A stretch of DNA of 64,000 nt, taken from NCBI RefSeq assembly GCF_024199795.1, contig NZ_JANADK010000001.1, positions 248,001 to 312,000 on the forward strand. The letters are read 5' to 3'. Both the position numbers and the translations under genes were made by a program. This DNA comes from Bradyrhizobium sp. CCGB01 (lineage in GTDB: Bacteria; Pseudomonadota; Alphaproteobacteria; Rhizobiales; Xanthobacteraceae). Position 1 is the first letter of the stretch. Each line of letters begins with the position of its first letter. The notes beneath the pieces are model-generated. The model saw only the letters and a program-made list of their open reading frames with translations. It had not been told where the DNA came from and ran no database searches. Of the stretch, positions 1 through 8,324 are shown in pieces.

Positions 1-41
1 GGAAATGCCCCTGCGTTGCGTTAGTTAAGGGGAGGATCACC

Positions 42-890
42 ATGGAAACGACGGCGTACCGCCAGTCGAAGGAGTCGACAGCCCTCGACGCCAATCGAGC
101 CGCATTACATCCGCCGACCGCGTCCTTTATCCGCGCGCGCGCCGCGCGGGCCGATCTTTCGCAGGACGATCCAATTCCGCTCTTCTTGTCCGATCCGCTC
201 GGTGCGCCGGACCCAAGCGAATATGAGCCGGTAGAGGTGCGCTCCAGAATCGTCCCGCGCGTTCTCGCGGCCGTTCTGACGGCATCCACCGTGGCGGTTG
301 TGGTCACACTGTTTCAGTCCGACCTTCGCGGCCTCTTCGCCGCCAATGCCGGTCGCTGGATGGTCGTCGCGTCGGACCAGGCCATGGCGTCGGTCAACGC
401 GGCGGCCATGCCGCAGACCTCGCTCAAGGATCCGGCCGGCGTGACAAGCACGAAGCTGGCGAGCGCCGACACGCAGGGCCTCCCTGCGCCGTCAACGCCG
501 AGCCGCGAGGCGATCGCGACCGCCTATCAGACCGCGCTGCAAGCCCAAACGCCGGTGGCCCTGCCCGCACCCGTCGCGGCGCCGCCTGCACCCCCTCCGC
601 CCGCCAAGGCGCTCGACGCCGATACGCTGGCCGGGCTGATGACGCGCGCGAAGAACCTGTTGAAGGTCGGCGATATTGTTGCGGCCCGCTTGCTGCTCGA
701 ACGCGCGGCCAATGCACAGGATGCGACAGCGGCATTTCTGCTGGCGCAGACCCATGACCCGGCCGTGCTGGGCACCAGCGACGCGCGGAGCGTCGCTGGC
801 GACGCGACCGTCGCGCGCGACTGGTACCAGAAGGCCGCGGCACTCGGATCGGCGGAGGCGCGGCAACGCCTCACCCAGCTTCAGAACTAA
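42..890 (+). CDS. Membrane-anchored protein with C-terminal Sel1/TPR-like repeats
   Basis: A 282-residue protein of unknown role. The N-terminal ~70 residues are polar and probably cytoplasmic, followed by one membrane segment (about residues 72-92, hydrophobic stretch ending before QSDLRGLF). A Pro/Ala-rich linker then leads to a C-terminal alpha-helical region (about 200-280) with Sel1-like pattern (ARLLLERAANAQDATAAF, WYQKAAALGSAEARQRL), typical of protein-protein interaction solenoids. A strong AGGGGAGG ribosome-binding site sits just before the ATG. The next gene, a TAXI-type binding protein, starts only 18 bases downstream, so the two are probably cotranscribed. No enzyme motif is visible. 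Confidence 0.75.
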   Translation: METTAYRQSKESTALDANRAALHPPTASFIRARAARADLSQDDPIPLFLSDPLGAPDPSEYEPVEVRSRIVPRVLAAVLTASTVAVVVTLFQSDLRGLFAANAGRWMVVASDQAMASVNAAAMPQTSLKDPAGVTSTKLASADTQGLPAPSTPSREAIATAYQTALQAQTPVALPAPVAAPPAPPPPAKALDADTLAGLMTRAKNLLKVGDIVAARLLLERAANAQDATAAFLLAQTHDPAVLGTSDARSVAGDATVARDWYQKAAALGSAEARQRLTQLQN

Positions 891-908
891 AACTTTTCAG
901 AGGATATC

Positions 909-2075
909 ATGCGTAACGCTTTGGGAATGGCGCTTGCCGCCATCATGACGATTTGTGCCTTCGCGGCACGCGCGGAGCAGACCGAATACGATCCAGCCAA
1001 GGTCTCGGACAGCCTGAAGGCCATCTTCCAGTTCGGCTCGACCTCGACCAAGCAGTCGCTGAACGCGAACACCGTCACGCTGATCACCGGCACGATCGGC
1101 GGCACCTATGTGCAATTCGGCGCCGACCTCGCCTCCGTGCTCGACGACGGCAACAAGATCCGCGTGCTGCCGATCGTCGGCCGCGGCTCGGTGCAGAGCG
1201 TCGCCGACATCCTGTTCCTCCAAGGTGTCGATCTCGGCGTCGTGCGGGCGGATACGCTCGACTATCTCGAGCGCAAGGGTTTTGCCAAGGACATCAAGAA
1301 GCAGTTCACCTATGTGACCAAGCTCTATAACGAGGAGATGCAGGTGATCGCGCCGAAATCGGTCGCGACGCTCAAGGACCTCGAAGGCAAGACTGTCAGC
1401 GTGGACCTGCCGAACGGCGGCACCTTCGTCACCGCGCTCACCGTGTTCGAGCGGCTCGGGATCAAGGCGAAATTCGTCTATGTCGAGCAGCGCATCGCGA
1501 TGGAGAAGCTGAAGGCCGGCCAGATCGACGCCGTCATCGTGGTCGGAGGCAAGCCGTACAAATCGGTTTCGACCTTCGCCAACGACGGGCGCTTCCATCT
1601 TGCGGGCGTCGACTATGAAAAGCCGCTCCAGAGCGACTATCTGCCGGCGTCGCTGACCGCCAAGGACTATCCGAACCTGATCAAGGAAGGCGAGAGCGTG
1701 GACACGATCGCGGTGCCCGCGGTGCTTGCAGCCTATAATTGGGCACCGAACACCGAGCGCTATCGCAAGATCGCGCTGTTCGTGGACGCGTTCTTCACGA
1801 AATTCCCCGCGCTGCAGAACCCGCCCTTCCATCCCAAGTGGAAGGAGGTCTCGCTTTCGGCCCCGCTGTCCGGCTGGAACAGATTGCCGGTCGCACAGCA
1901 ATGGCTCGACAAGCATGGCATCGAGCCGGTGACGCGACAGCGCTTCGAGGCGTTCTTGAAGCAGAGCCCGACGGCCGCAAAGGTGTCCGACGCGGACAAG
2001 GAAGCGCTATTCAAGCAATTCCAGGCATGGGACGCGGAGAAGGCGCGGGCCGAGGCGGCACCGCAGAAGAAGTAG
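909..2075 (+). CDS. TAXI-family periplasmic solute-binding protein
   Basis: A 388-residue protein with a signal peptide (MRNALGMALAAIMTICAFAARA, cleaved before EQT). The body matches the TAXI branch of TRAP solute receptors: ITGTIGGTYVQFGADLASVL near the start, then VQSVADILFLQGVDLGVV, followed by the second lobe DLEGKTVSVDLPNGGTF. TAXI receptors normally bind small acids such as glutamate and deliver them to a fused TRAP permease. No permease gene is adjacent. The C-terminal ~60 residues form a charged helical extension not needed for the fold. It is probably in an operon with the upstream Sel1-like membrane protein (18 bp gap). The ligand is unknown. Confidence 0.85.
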   Translation: MRNALGMALAAIMTICAFAARAEQTEYDPAKVSDSLKAIFQFGSTSTKQSLNANTVTLITGTIGGTYVQFGADLASVLDDGNKIRVLPIVGRGSVQSVADILFLQGVDLGVVRADTLDYLERKGFAKDIKKQFTYVTKLYNEEMQVIAPKSVATLKDLEGKTVSVDLPNGGTFVTALTVFERLGIKAKFVYVEQRIAMEKLKAGQIDAVIVVGGKPYKSVSTFANDGRFHLAGVDYEKPLQSDYLPASLTAKDYPNLIKEGESVDTIAVPAVLAAYNWAPNTERYRKIALFVDAFFTKFPALQNPPFHPKWKEVSLSAPLSGWNRLPVAQQWLDKHGIEPVTRQRFEAFLKQSPTAAKVSDADKEALFKQFQAWDAEKARAEAAPQKK

Positions 2076-2095
2076 AGAGCGTCATTGCAAACTCC

Positions 2096-2130
2096 GTAGC
2101 CCGGATGGAGCGCAGCGCAATCCGGGCTAC
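2096..2130. repeat. Short palindromic interspersed repeat (GTAGCCCGGAT family)
   Basis: An 11-base arm GTAGCCCGGAT is mirrored by ATCCGGGCTAC around a short purine-rich loop, giving a 35-base hairpin. Related copies occur near 30246, 39682 and 54360. It lies between convergent genes, where it could also act as a transcription stop, although there is no T-tract. Confidence 0.8.
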
Positions 2131-2144
2131 GAAGCAAAGGCGCA

Positions 2145-2525
2145 CTACGCTGCTTCCGCCTCATCCACCCCGCGCTTCAGCACGGCACGCGCGGCTTCGC
2201 GGTGCTCGGTCGTGATGTGACCGGCGACCATGCGTATGGCGGTGGCGAGCACGGCGGCGTCATCGGTGAAGCCGAGGATCGGCATCACGTCGGGGACGAA
2301 ATCGAACGGCAGGATGAAATAGGCGATCGCCCCGAGCAGCGACGCCTGGACATGACGCGGCGTCTGCCGGTCGAACGCGCAGTAATAGGCCGCGAGCAGA
2401 TCTTCCGCGAACGGCAGTTGCGCGGCGACACGCTTCAGCTTGCGCCAGAAGCGGCGGCGCACGCTTTCGCGATCTTCCGCGAGCCGACCGGCCGGCTCGA
2501 AGCCGACGCTGTGTTCGGCAGCCAT
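2145..2525 (-). CDS. YkvA-family (DUF1232) small membrane protein
   Basis: A 126-residue protein. The DUF1232 signature is clear in the middle: LGAIAYFILPFDFVPDVMP followed by GFTDDAAVLATAIR, the proline/aspartate-rich membrane-associated loop that defines the YkvA family. Function is unknown for the family. I chose the ATG at 2525 rather than an in-frame TTG nine bases further upstream: the GGGGAG sequence lies at a usable distance from the ATG but is almost touching the TTG. The preceding N-terminal stretch is basic and helical. It is transcribed towards the TAXI gene and separated from it by a palindromic repeat. Confidence 0.85.
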   Translation of the reverse strand: MAAEHSVGFEPAGRLAEDRESVRRRFWRKLKRVAAQLPFAEDLLAAYYCAFDRQTPRHVQASLLGAIAYFILPFDFVPDVMPILGFTDDAAVLATAIRMVAGHITTEHREAARAVLKRGVDEAEAA

Positions 2526-2616
2526 GTTCGACAAACTCCCCGTTCAGCCGAGGGCGGCGGATCGCCGCATCCCTTGCTGAGCACAACATGGGGATGCGGC
2601 CCGTCCCTGCAAGATG

Positions 2617-2919
2617 TCAGCCCGGTGTCAGCTTGGCGATGGCGTTCATCGCCTTGGCCAGCTCGATATCGAGCTTGGTGACGCCGCCGGCGTCATGAGT
2701 CGACAGCACCACCTCTACCGTCTTGTAGACGTTGCGCCATTCGGGGTGATGATCCATCTTCTCGGCGACCAGCGCCGCGCGGGTCATGAACCCGAACGCC
2801 TCGTTGAAATCCTTGAAGACAAAGGTCTTCCCGATGGCGTCGCGGCCCTGGACCTCGGTCCAGCCCGATATGGCGCCCAGCGCCTGCTTGCGTGCTTCCA
2901 CCGTCAGCCGCTCTGCCAT
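2617..2919 (-). CDS. phhB: 4a-hydroxytetrahydrobiopterin dehydratase (pterin-4-alpha-carbinolamine dehydratase)
   Basis: A 100-residue single-domain enzyme, full length for the PCD/DCoH family. The active-site block [18 protein letters not shown] is intact, with His57 and His58 and a third His at 75 (STHDAGGVT), the three catalytic histidines of the family. It dehydrates 4a-hydroxy-tetrahydropterin to quinonoid dihydropterin, normally recycling the cofactor of phenylalanine hydroxylase. No phhA gene is in the window, so it may serve a distant hydroxylase or a side role in pterin or molybdopterin repair. It stands alone between a YkvA-like gene and a divergent TAXI gene. Confidence 0.93.
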   Translation of the reverse strand: MAERLTVEARKQALGAISGWTEVQGRDAIGKTFVFKDFNEAFGFMTRAALVAEKMDHHPEWRNVYKTVEVVLSTHDAGGVTKLDIELAKAMNAIAKLTPG

Positions 2920-3070
2920 GATGATCTCCGTTTTCAGGGGAACTTTACCCTAACACCGTGCATATGGCCCGGGTTCATGCGGGATTTCGTCCATCCGCTA
3001 ACCATGACGGAGATGTAACCCCGCCGGACAAGAAATTTGCTACAATTGCCGGCGTAAATCGCCGGCCAAG

Positions 3071-4516
3071 ATGAAGCTGCGCCTGAAACGCCTGTATGGG
3101 AGATCGATGACCGGGGGTCTGGACCTGGCCGAAGCGCCCACCCCTCCTTCACCGCGATCAGCGGCGCGGAAGACCGCGCTCGTATCGCTGGCGCTCGTGC
3201 TTGCGATCGTCGGCGCGCTCGCAGGCGGGTACTATTTCGCGATGCGGCCGGTGACGCTGAAGATCGCGGTCGGTCCCGGCAACAGCGACGACCTCAGGGT
3301 CGTGCAAGCGCTGACGCAGGCGTTCACGCAGAACAAGAGCCAGGTGCGGCTGCGGCCGATTCAGACCGACGGCGCCACCGCCAGTGCCGAGGCGCTCGCG
3401 GAAGGCAAGGTCGATCTCGCCATCGTGCGCGGCGACGTCGACGTGCCGAAGAATGCGCAAGCGGTTGCGACCCTGCGCAAGAACGTCGTGGTGCTGTGGT
3501 CGGTGCCCGGCAAGGGCAAGAAGAAGGGCGCGAAGATCACCAAGATCGCGCAGCTCGCCGGCCATCGCGTCGGGGTGATCGGCCGCACCCAGGCCAACGT
3601 CAATTTGCTCAAGGTGATCCTCCAGCAATACGGGGTCGATCCCGCCAAGGTCGAGGTGATCCAGTTCCCGGCCAATGAAGCCGCCGAGGCGATCAAGACC
3701 CAGAAGGCCGATGCCTATCTCGCAGCCGGCCCCGTCAACAGCAAGATCACGTCGGATGCGATCGCAGCGACGGTCAAGGAGGGCGGCACGCCGACCTTCC
3801 TCGCGATCGATTCCGCGGACGCGATCGCGCAAAATCATCCCGTCTACGAAGCATCGGAGATTCCCGCCGGCACCTATGGCGGCTCACCCGATCGCCCCGA
3901 CGACGAGGTCAAGACCATCAGCTTCTCGCACCACATCGTGGCGCGCAAAGGTGTGTCCGACACCACCATCGCGGCGTTCACGCGCCAGCTCTTCGCCGTG
4001 CGCCAGCAACTGGTGGCGGAATTCCCGCTGGCGGCGAAGATCGAGACGCCCGACACCGACAAGGATGCGGTGATTCCCGTGCATCCGGGCGCCGCCGCCT
4101 TCGTCGACGGCGAGGAAAAGACCTTCCTCGACAAATACAGCGATTACATCTGGTGGACCCTGATGGCGCTCTCGGCGATGGGCTCGATCGGCGCCTGGTT
4201 CGCGGGCTACCTGAAGAAGGACGAGCGCGACAACAACAGCCATCTGCGCGACAGGTTGTTCGACATGATCGCCGCCGCGCGCAAGAGCGAGACGACCGAC
4301 GAGCTCGACCAGATGCAGACCGAGGCCGACGAGATCCTGCGCGATACGCTGCGCTGCTTCGACCACGGCGCCATCGAGGAGGGCGGGCTCACCGCCATCA
4401 ACATCGTGCTCGATCAGTTCCACGCCGCCGTCGCCGACCGCAAGGCGGTGCTGTTCAGCATGCCGCAGAATCTGCAACGCGCCGGCGCGCAGTTCAGGGC
4501 CGCGGGCAACGCGTAG
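3071..4516 (+). CDS. Membrane-anchored TAXI-family binding protein with cytoplasmic tail
   Basis: A 481-residue protein. One membrane segment at about 36-57 is followed by a TAXI-type periplasmic domain that begins VTLKIAVGPGNSDDLRVV and has second-lobe hallmarks AQLAGHRVGVIGRTQANVNL and VIQFPANEAAEAIKTQKADAYL. A second membrane segment (about 357-378, SDYIWWTLMALSAMGSIGAWF) leads to a ~100-residue charged helical tail predicted in the cytoplasm. This two-membrane-pass layout differs from a free periplasmic receptor such as the one at 909 and looks more like a sensor or scaffold. No TRAP permease is nearby. An alternative start at 3107 would trim 12 residues. Confidence 0.82.
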   Translation: MKLRLKRLYGRSMTGGLDLAEAPTPPSPRSAARKTALVSLALVLAIVGALAGGYYFAMRPVTLKIAVGPGNSDDLRVVQALTQAFTQNKSQVRLRPIQTDGATASAEALAEGKVDLAIVRGDVDVPKNAQAVATLRKNVVVLWSVPGKGKKKGAKITKIAQLAGHRVGVIGRTQANVNLLKVILQQYGVDPAKVEVIQFPANEAAEAIKTQKADAYLAAGPVNSKITSDAIAATVKEGGTPTFLAIDSADAIAQNHPVYEASEIPAGTYGGSPDRPDDEVKTISFSHHIVARKGVSDTTIAAFTRQLFAVRQQLVAEFPLAAKIETPDTDKDAVIPVHPGAAAFVDGEEKTFLDKYSDYIWWTLMALSAMGSIGAWFAGYLKKDERDNNSHLRDRLFDMIAAARKSETTDELDQMQTEADEILRDTLRCFDHGAIEEGGLTAINIVLDQFHAAVADRKAVLFSMPQNLQRAGAQFRAAGNA

Positions 4517-4619
4517 CCGCTCGCGCGCGTCGTTATTGCTGCGTCACACTGTCTCAGTATAGTTTTCGCTGTCATTCCGAAGCGCACGACATGCGCGCGG
4601 CAAAGCCAGCGAAACCTTC

Positions 4620-6161
4620 ATGAACATCAAATTCTCCCGCCGCCGCTTCCTCAGCACCGGCGCCGGTGCGCTCGGCGCGATCGCCATGCCGCATCTGTCG
4701 CGCGCGGCCGACCGGCCGGCGGTCACGCATGGCGTGCAGTCGGGCGATGTCACCGTCGACGGCGGCGTGGTCTGGGCGCGCACGGATCGGCCGTCGCAGA
4801 TGCTGGTCGAGGTCGCGACGACCGAATCCTTCAAGAATGCCCGCGCGCTGCCGCCGATCGCCGCCCTGCCGGAGAGCGACTTCACTGCCAAGATGCTGAT
4901 CGAGAACCTGCCGGGTGGACAGGACATCTTCTATCGCGTCCGCTTCCGCGACCTCTCGCATAGCGCGATCGAGGGCGAAGCTGTCATCGGCCGCTTCCGC
5001 ACCGCGCCGGCCGACCGCCGCGACGTCAGCTTCGTCTGGGGCGGCGACGTCGCCGGCCAGGGCTGGGGCATCAATCCCGATGACGGCGGCATGTTGACCT
5101 TCTCGGCGATGCGCAAGCATCGTCCGGATTTCTTCCTGCACTCGGGCGACACCATCTACGCCGACGGCCCCATTCAATCCGAAGTCAAACTCCCCGACGG
5201 CAAACTCTGGAAGAACCTCACCATCCCCGAGAAGGCCAAGGTCGCCGAGACGCTCGACGAGTACCGCGCCGCGCACAAGTACAATCTCACCGACGACAAT
5301 GTCCGCGCCTTCAATGCCGAAGTCCCGATCTTCGTGCAGTGGGACGATCACGAGGTGACCAACAACTGGTCGCTGTCGAAGGAGCTGCCGGCGACCTACA
5401 AGGTGCGCGACATTGCGCTGCTGGCTGCCCGCGGCGCCCGTGCCTTCCACGAGATGTATCCGATGCGAGAGAGCATCAATGAGCCGGGCCGGGTCTATCG
5501 CCAGATCTCGTACGGCCCGCATCTCGACGTGTTCGTGCTCGACGAGCGCAGTTATCGCGGCCCCAATGGCGCCAATCTCGAAACGGAATATGGCCCGGCC
5601 AGCTACTTCCTCGGCCCGGACCAGATCGCCTGGCTCAAGCGCGGACTGTTGAATTCGCGCGCGACCTGGAAGGTGATCGCGTCCGACATGCCGCTGAGTC
5701 TCGTCGTGTCGGACACGCCGAAGGGCGGCTCGGAAGCGTTCGCGCAAGGAGACGGCCCGGTGCGCGGCCGCGAGTTCGAGATCGCCGACATCCTGCGCTT
5801 CATCAAGATGGCGCCGATCAACAACACGGTGTGGCTGACCGCGGACGTACACTACGCCGCCGCGCATTATTACGATCCGAACAAGGCACAATTCCAGGAG
5901 TTCGAGCCGTTCTGGGAATTCGTCTCGGGCCCGCTGCATGCGGGCACCTTCGGTCCAAACGCGCTCGACAACACCTTTGGGCCGGAGGTGCGCTTCGTCA
6001 AGGCGCCGGGCAAGGACAACCAGAACCTGCCGCCGTCCGCGGGCATGCAATTCTTCGGTCACGTCAAGATCGACGGCGCATCCGGCCAGATGACGGTGAC
6101 CTTGCGCGACCGCGCCGACGTCGCGTTGTGGTCGACCACGCTCGATCCGAAATTTGCCTGA
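4620..6161 (+). CDS. phoD: PhoD-family alkaline phosphatase/phosphodiesterase, Tat-exported
   Basis: A 513-residue protein. The N-terminus carries a twin-arginine signal (SRRRFLSTGAG at residues 6-16, Ala-rich end at PHLSRAADRP). An N-terminal PhoD beta domain (HGVQSGDVTVDGGVVWAR) precedes the metallophosphatase domain, whose calcium/iron ligands are visible as HSGDTIYADGP, QWDDHEVTNNW, LDERSYRGPN and WLTADVHYAAAHYY. PhoD enzymes release phosphate from phosphodiesters and monoesters, including teichoic-type and nucleotide substrates, outside the cytoplasmic membrane. It is monocistronic, and the 100-base leader has only one Pho-box-like heptamer, so PhoB control is unproven. Confidence 0.92.
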   Translation: MNIKFSRRRFLSTGAGALGAIAMPHLSRAADRPAVTHGVQSGDVTVDGGVVWARTDRPSQMLVEVATTESFKNARALPPIAALPESDFTAKMLIENLPGGQDIFYRVRFRDLSHSAIEGEAVIGRFRTAPADRRDVSFVWGGDVAGQGWGINPDDGGMLTFSAMRKHRPDFFLHSGDTIYADGPIQSEVKLPDGKLWKNLTIPEKAKVAETLDEYRAAHKYNLTDDNVRAFNAEVPIFVQWDDHEVTNNWSLSKELPATYKVRDIALLAARGARAFHEMYPMRESINEPGRVYRQISYGPHLDVFVLDERSYRGPNGANLETEYGPASYFLGPDQIAWLKRGLLNSRATWKVIASDMPLSLVVSDTPKGGSEAFAQGDGPVRGREFEIADILRFIKMAPINNTVWLTADVHYAAAHYYDPNKAQFQEFEPFWEFVSGPLHAGTFGPNALDNTFGPEVRFVKAPGKDNQNLPPSAGMQFFGHVKIDGASGQMTVTLRDRADVALWSTTLDPKFA

Positions 6162-6185
6162 AGCTGGGAAAACGCAGCCGAGCGA

Positions 6186-6620
6186 TCAGGCGCCGCGCGC
6201 GCGCAGCGCGGCCTCCAGCGCCTCGCTCGAGCAGGGCTTTTGCAGCCGCGGCCGTGCCTTGAATTCAGCAGCGATCCGCGCCTCGGCGCCGTAGCCCGTC
6301 ACAAAGACGAAGGGAATTTGCGCAGCCGCCAGCCGCTCGGCGACGGCAAAGCTTTTCTCGCGGCCGAGCTCGACGTCGAGCAGCGCGAAGTCGGGCGCAC
6401 GCGCTGCGATCGCCGCAAGCGCCTGCCCCACCGACCCCACGGTGCGCACGCTCTTCACGCCAAATCCGAGCAGGCGATCCTCGAAATCGATCGCAATGAT
6501 CGGATCGTCCTCGACGATCAGAACATCCGCGGGCATGCCGGCCGAGCCGTCCGGAGTAGCAGGTATCATGATGTTGGCTATCGAGGGCTGCATGTTCGTA
6601 TCCACCAAGGACAGCCGCAT
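6186..6620 (-). CDS. Receiver-only response regulator
   Basis: A 144-residue protein consisting of one CheY-like receiver domain with a 30-residue N-terminal extension. The acidic pocket is Glu37-Asp38-Asp39 (VLIVEDDP), the phospho-acceptor is Asp82 (FALLDVELG), with Thr108 (FVFVTGY) and Lys128 (LQKPC) completing the switch residues. There is no output domain. Such regulators usually pair with HWE/HisKA_2 kinases in Rhizobiales and act as phosphate sinks or by protein contact; no kinase is adjacent. It is divergent from the Crp/Fnr gene across 136 bases, so the two may share regulation. Confidence 0.88.
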   Translation of the reverse strand: MRLSLVDTNMQPSIANIMIPATPDGSAGMPADVLIVEDDPIIAIDFEDRLLGFGVKSVRTVGSVGQALAAIAARAPDFALLDVELGREKSFAVAERLAAAQIPFVFVTGYGAEARIAAEFKARPRLQKPCSSEALEAALRARGA

Positions 6621-6756
6621 CCCGACGCCTGCGCCCAGCGCATCGGAGGGTTCCAGGAACGAAACTCACCACAGAACAGTTTTTACGTCTGTCCACTTGT
6701 GCACACAGCCAAGGATCGGACCTCGCTAGTGTCGAAAGGAGAGCAGGGGATTTACG

Positions 6757-7524
6757 ATGGATGCGCGTATCAGCAAGACAACCGAGGTCGGCAGCCGGCC
6801 GGCCAACAATCTGCTGCGGCGCTTGAGTCCGGCCGACTACGCGCTGCTGGCACCGCACATCACCCTGGACGATGCCGGGGCCAACGAGCTGCTCTACAGC
6901 CCCGGCGATGATGTCCAGGTCGTGCACTTTCCCTGCGGGCCGTCGCTCGCGACATTTCTCGTTCCCAACGAGGACGGCCGCGACGTCGAGACCATCCTGG
7001 TCGGCCGCGAAGGCGCGGTGGGCGGCATCGTCAGCGAGGGGTTCTTGCCGGCCTATACCCGCATCTGCGTGAAGTTCGGCGGACCATTTGCGCGCATTCA
7101 CGTCGCCAAGCTGGAAGCGGCGAAGATGCGCTCGGCCTCGCTGCGCAACATCTTCGCCCGCTATGCCGACTGCATGCTGGCACAGATCTTCCAGTCCACC
7201 GCCTGCAACGCCATCCACTCCATCGAGCAGCGTACGGCCAAGTGGATCATTGCGGCGATGGAGCGGACCGGCGACCAGAGCAGCGTGCCGCTGACGCATG
7301 AGCAGCTCGCGACGCTGCTCGGGGTCGGCCGCAGCTATGCGAGCCGCGTGCTCCAATCGTTCAAGGCCGAGGGCGTGCTCGATACGCGGCGCGGCGCGAT
7401 CCTGGTCCGCAATCTCGATGGCCTGCATCTGCGCGCCTGCCTGTGCAACGACGCGGTGAAGATGCACTTCGAGGAGGTGCTGCGGGGGGTCTATCCGACC
7501 GAGGAATCGGGCGACGCAGGGTAG
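6757..7524 (+). CDS. Crp/Fnr-family transcription regulator
   Basis: A 255-residue regulator. Residues ~20-150 form a cNMP-binding-like beta-roll in which the usual cyclic-nucleotide contact motif (RxS) is absent. A long dimerisation helix follows, then a winged helix at about 179-208 (LTHEQLATLLGVGRSYASRVL). There are no N-terminal FeS cysteines, so it is not a canonical oxygen sensor. Single cysteines at 60, 104, 139, 150, 228 and 230 could allow redox sensing, but this is speculation. A good AAAGGAGAG site precedes the ATG. An 8-base palindrome TGTGCACA at 6698-6705 lies in the divergent promoter region. Confidence 0.88.
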   Translation: MDARISKTTEVGSRPANNLLRRLSPADYALLAPHITLDDAGANELLYSPGDDVQVVHFPCGPSLATFLVPNEDGRDVETILVGREGAVGGIVSEGFLPAYTRICVKFGGPFARIHVAKLEAAKMRSASLRNIFARYADCMLAQIFQSTACNAIHSIEQRTAKWIIAAMERTGDQSSVPLTHEQLATLLGVGRSYASRVLQSFKAEGVLDTRRGAILVRNLDGLHLRACLCNDAVKMHFEEVLRGVYPTEESGDAG

Positions 7525-7607
7525 TCGCTCCGGCGCGCCCTTCTGATTCTTCCGCCCGAGGCAGGTCAGCGTGCGACCCCATGTTCGCCGTGCTATGCTC
7601 GTCGCGC

Positions 7608-8324
7608 ATGAGCGGGGCTTTCCTTCACACCCTCTTCGATGTCGCAGCGTGGCTGGCCGCCGGTGCGGCGGTCTACTGGCTGTCGCGACGGGGCTTGCGG
7701 TTTCCGGCGCAATCCTTCGCAATGCCCTATGTCGCCGCGCTGGTGTTCGGCGCGGGTCTCGGGGCCTATTTGTTCGGCTCTGCCAATCTGTGGCTGTCGG
7801 GCGAGAGGGGCATCGCGCGCTCGGTCGAAGGCGCGCTCGCCGGTGGCATCGTGGCGATCGAGCTCTACAAATGGTCCGCAGGGATCGCCGTGCGGACCGG
7901 CGCCCGTTTTGCGCTGCCGCTGGCGCTCGGCATCGCGATCGGCCGGCTCGGCTGCTACTTCGCCGGCCTCGACGATTTCACCTACGGCACGCCGACGGCG
8001 CTGCCTTTTGGCCATGATTTCGGCGACGGCGTTCTGCGCCATCCCGTGCAGCTCTACGAGAGCGCGGCAATGGCCGTGTTCGCGCTCGTCTATGTGCTGG
8101 CTGTCGTGAACCGGAACGGGTTTGTGATCACCAATGGTTTCTACCTGGTTCTCCTCTATTATGGCGCGCAACGCTTCCTGTGGGAATTCCTCAAGCCCTA
8201 CGGCACGCTGATCGGCCCGTTCACCCTGTTTCACCTGCTGTCGCTGTCCATCCTGCTCTACGCCGCCGCCATGCTGGCAACGGCGCCCAAAGCGAGACCC
8301 ATGCATGAACGCGCCGTTGCGTAA
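7608..8324 (+). CDS. Lgt-like (prolipoprotein diacylglyceryl transferase family) membrane protein, divergent
   Basis: A 238-residue polytopic membrane protein with about six to seven segments. The C-terminal half matches the Lgt fold: GRLGCYFAG at 112-120, YGTPTALPFG, then RHPVQLYES at 144-152 and YYGAQRFLWEF with Arg189 and Glu193. Two canonical Lgt features are changed: the usual GRxGNFxN reads GRLGCYFAG, and the catalytic His of the SFHGG loop is missing (EGALAGG at 74-80). The protein is also shorter than typical Lgt (~270-290). It may move a lipid group to a substrate other than a lipobox Cys. It overlaps the next gene by 20 bases. Start chosen at the ATG where similarity begins. Confidence 0.78.
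   Translation: MSGAFLHTLFDVAAWLAAGAAVYWLSRRGLRFPAQSFAMPYVAALVFGAGLGAYLFGSANLWLSGERGIARSVEGALAGGIVAIELYKWSAGIAVRTGARFALPLALGIAIGRLGCYFAGLDDFTYGTPTALPFGHDFGDGVLRHPVQLYESAAMAVFALVYVLAVVNRNGFVITNGFYLVLLYYGAQRFLWEFLKPYGTLIGPFTLFHLLSLSILLYAAAMLATAPKARPMHERAVA

Noticed and set aside
4560..4619. A Pho-box-like CTGTCAT ahead of phoD
   Set aside because: Only one heptamer is seen, without a second at the 11-base spacing, and the same string begins common intergenic repeats in this window.
4572..6062. A 496-codon open frame antisense to the PhoD gene
   Set aside because: The frame lies across a gene with clear PhoD motifs and has low-complexity Arg/Val/Asp composition typical of shadow frames.
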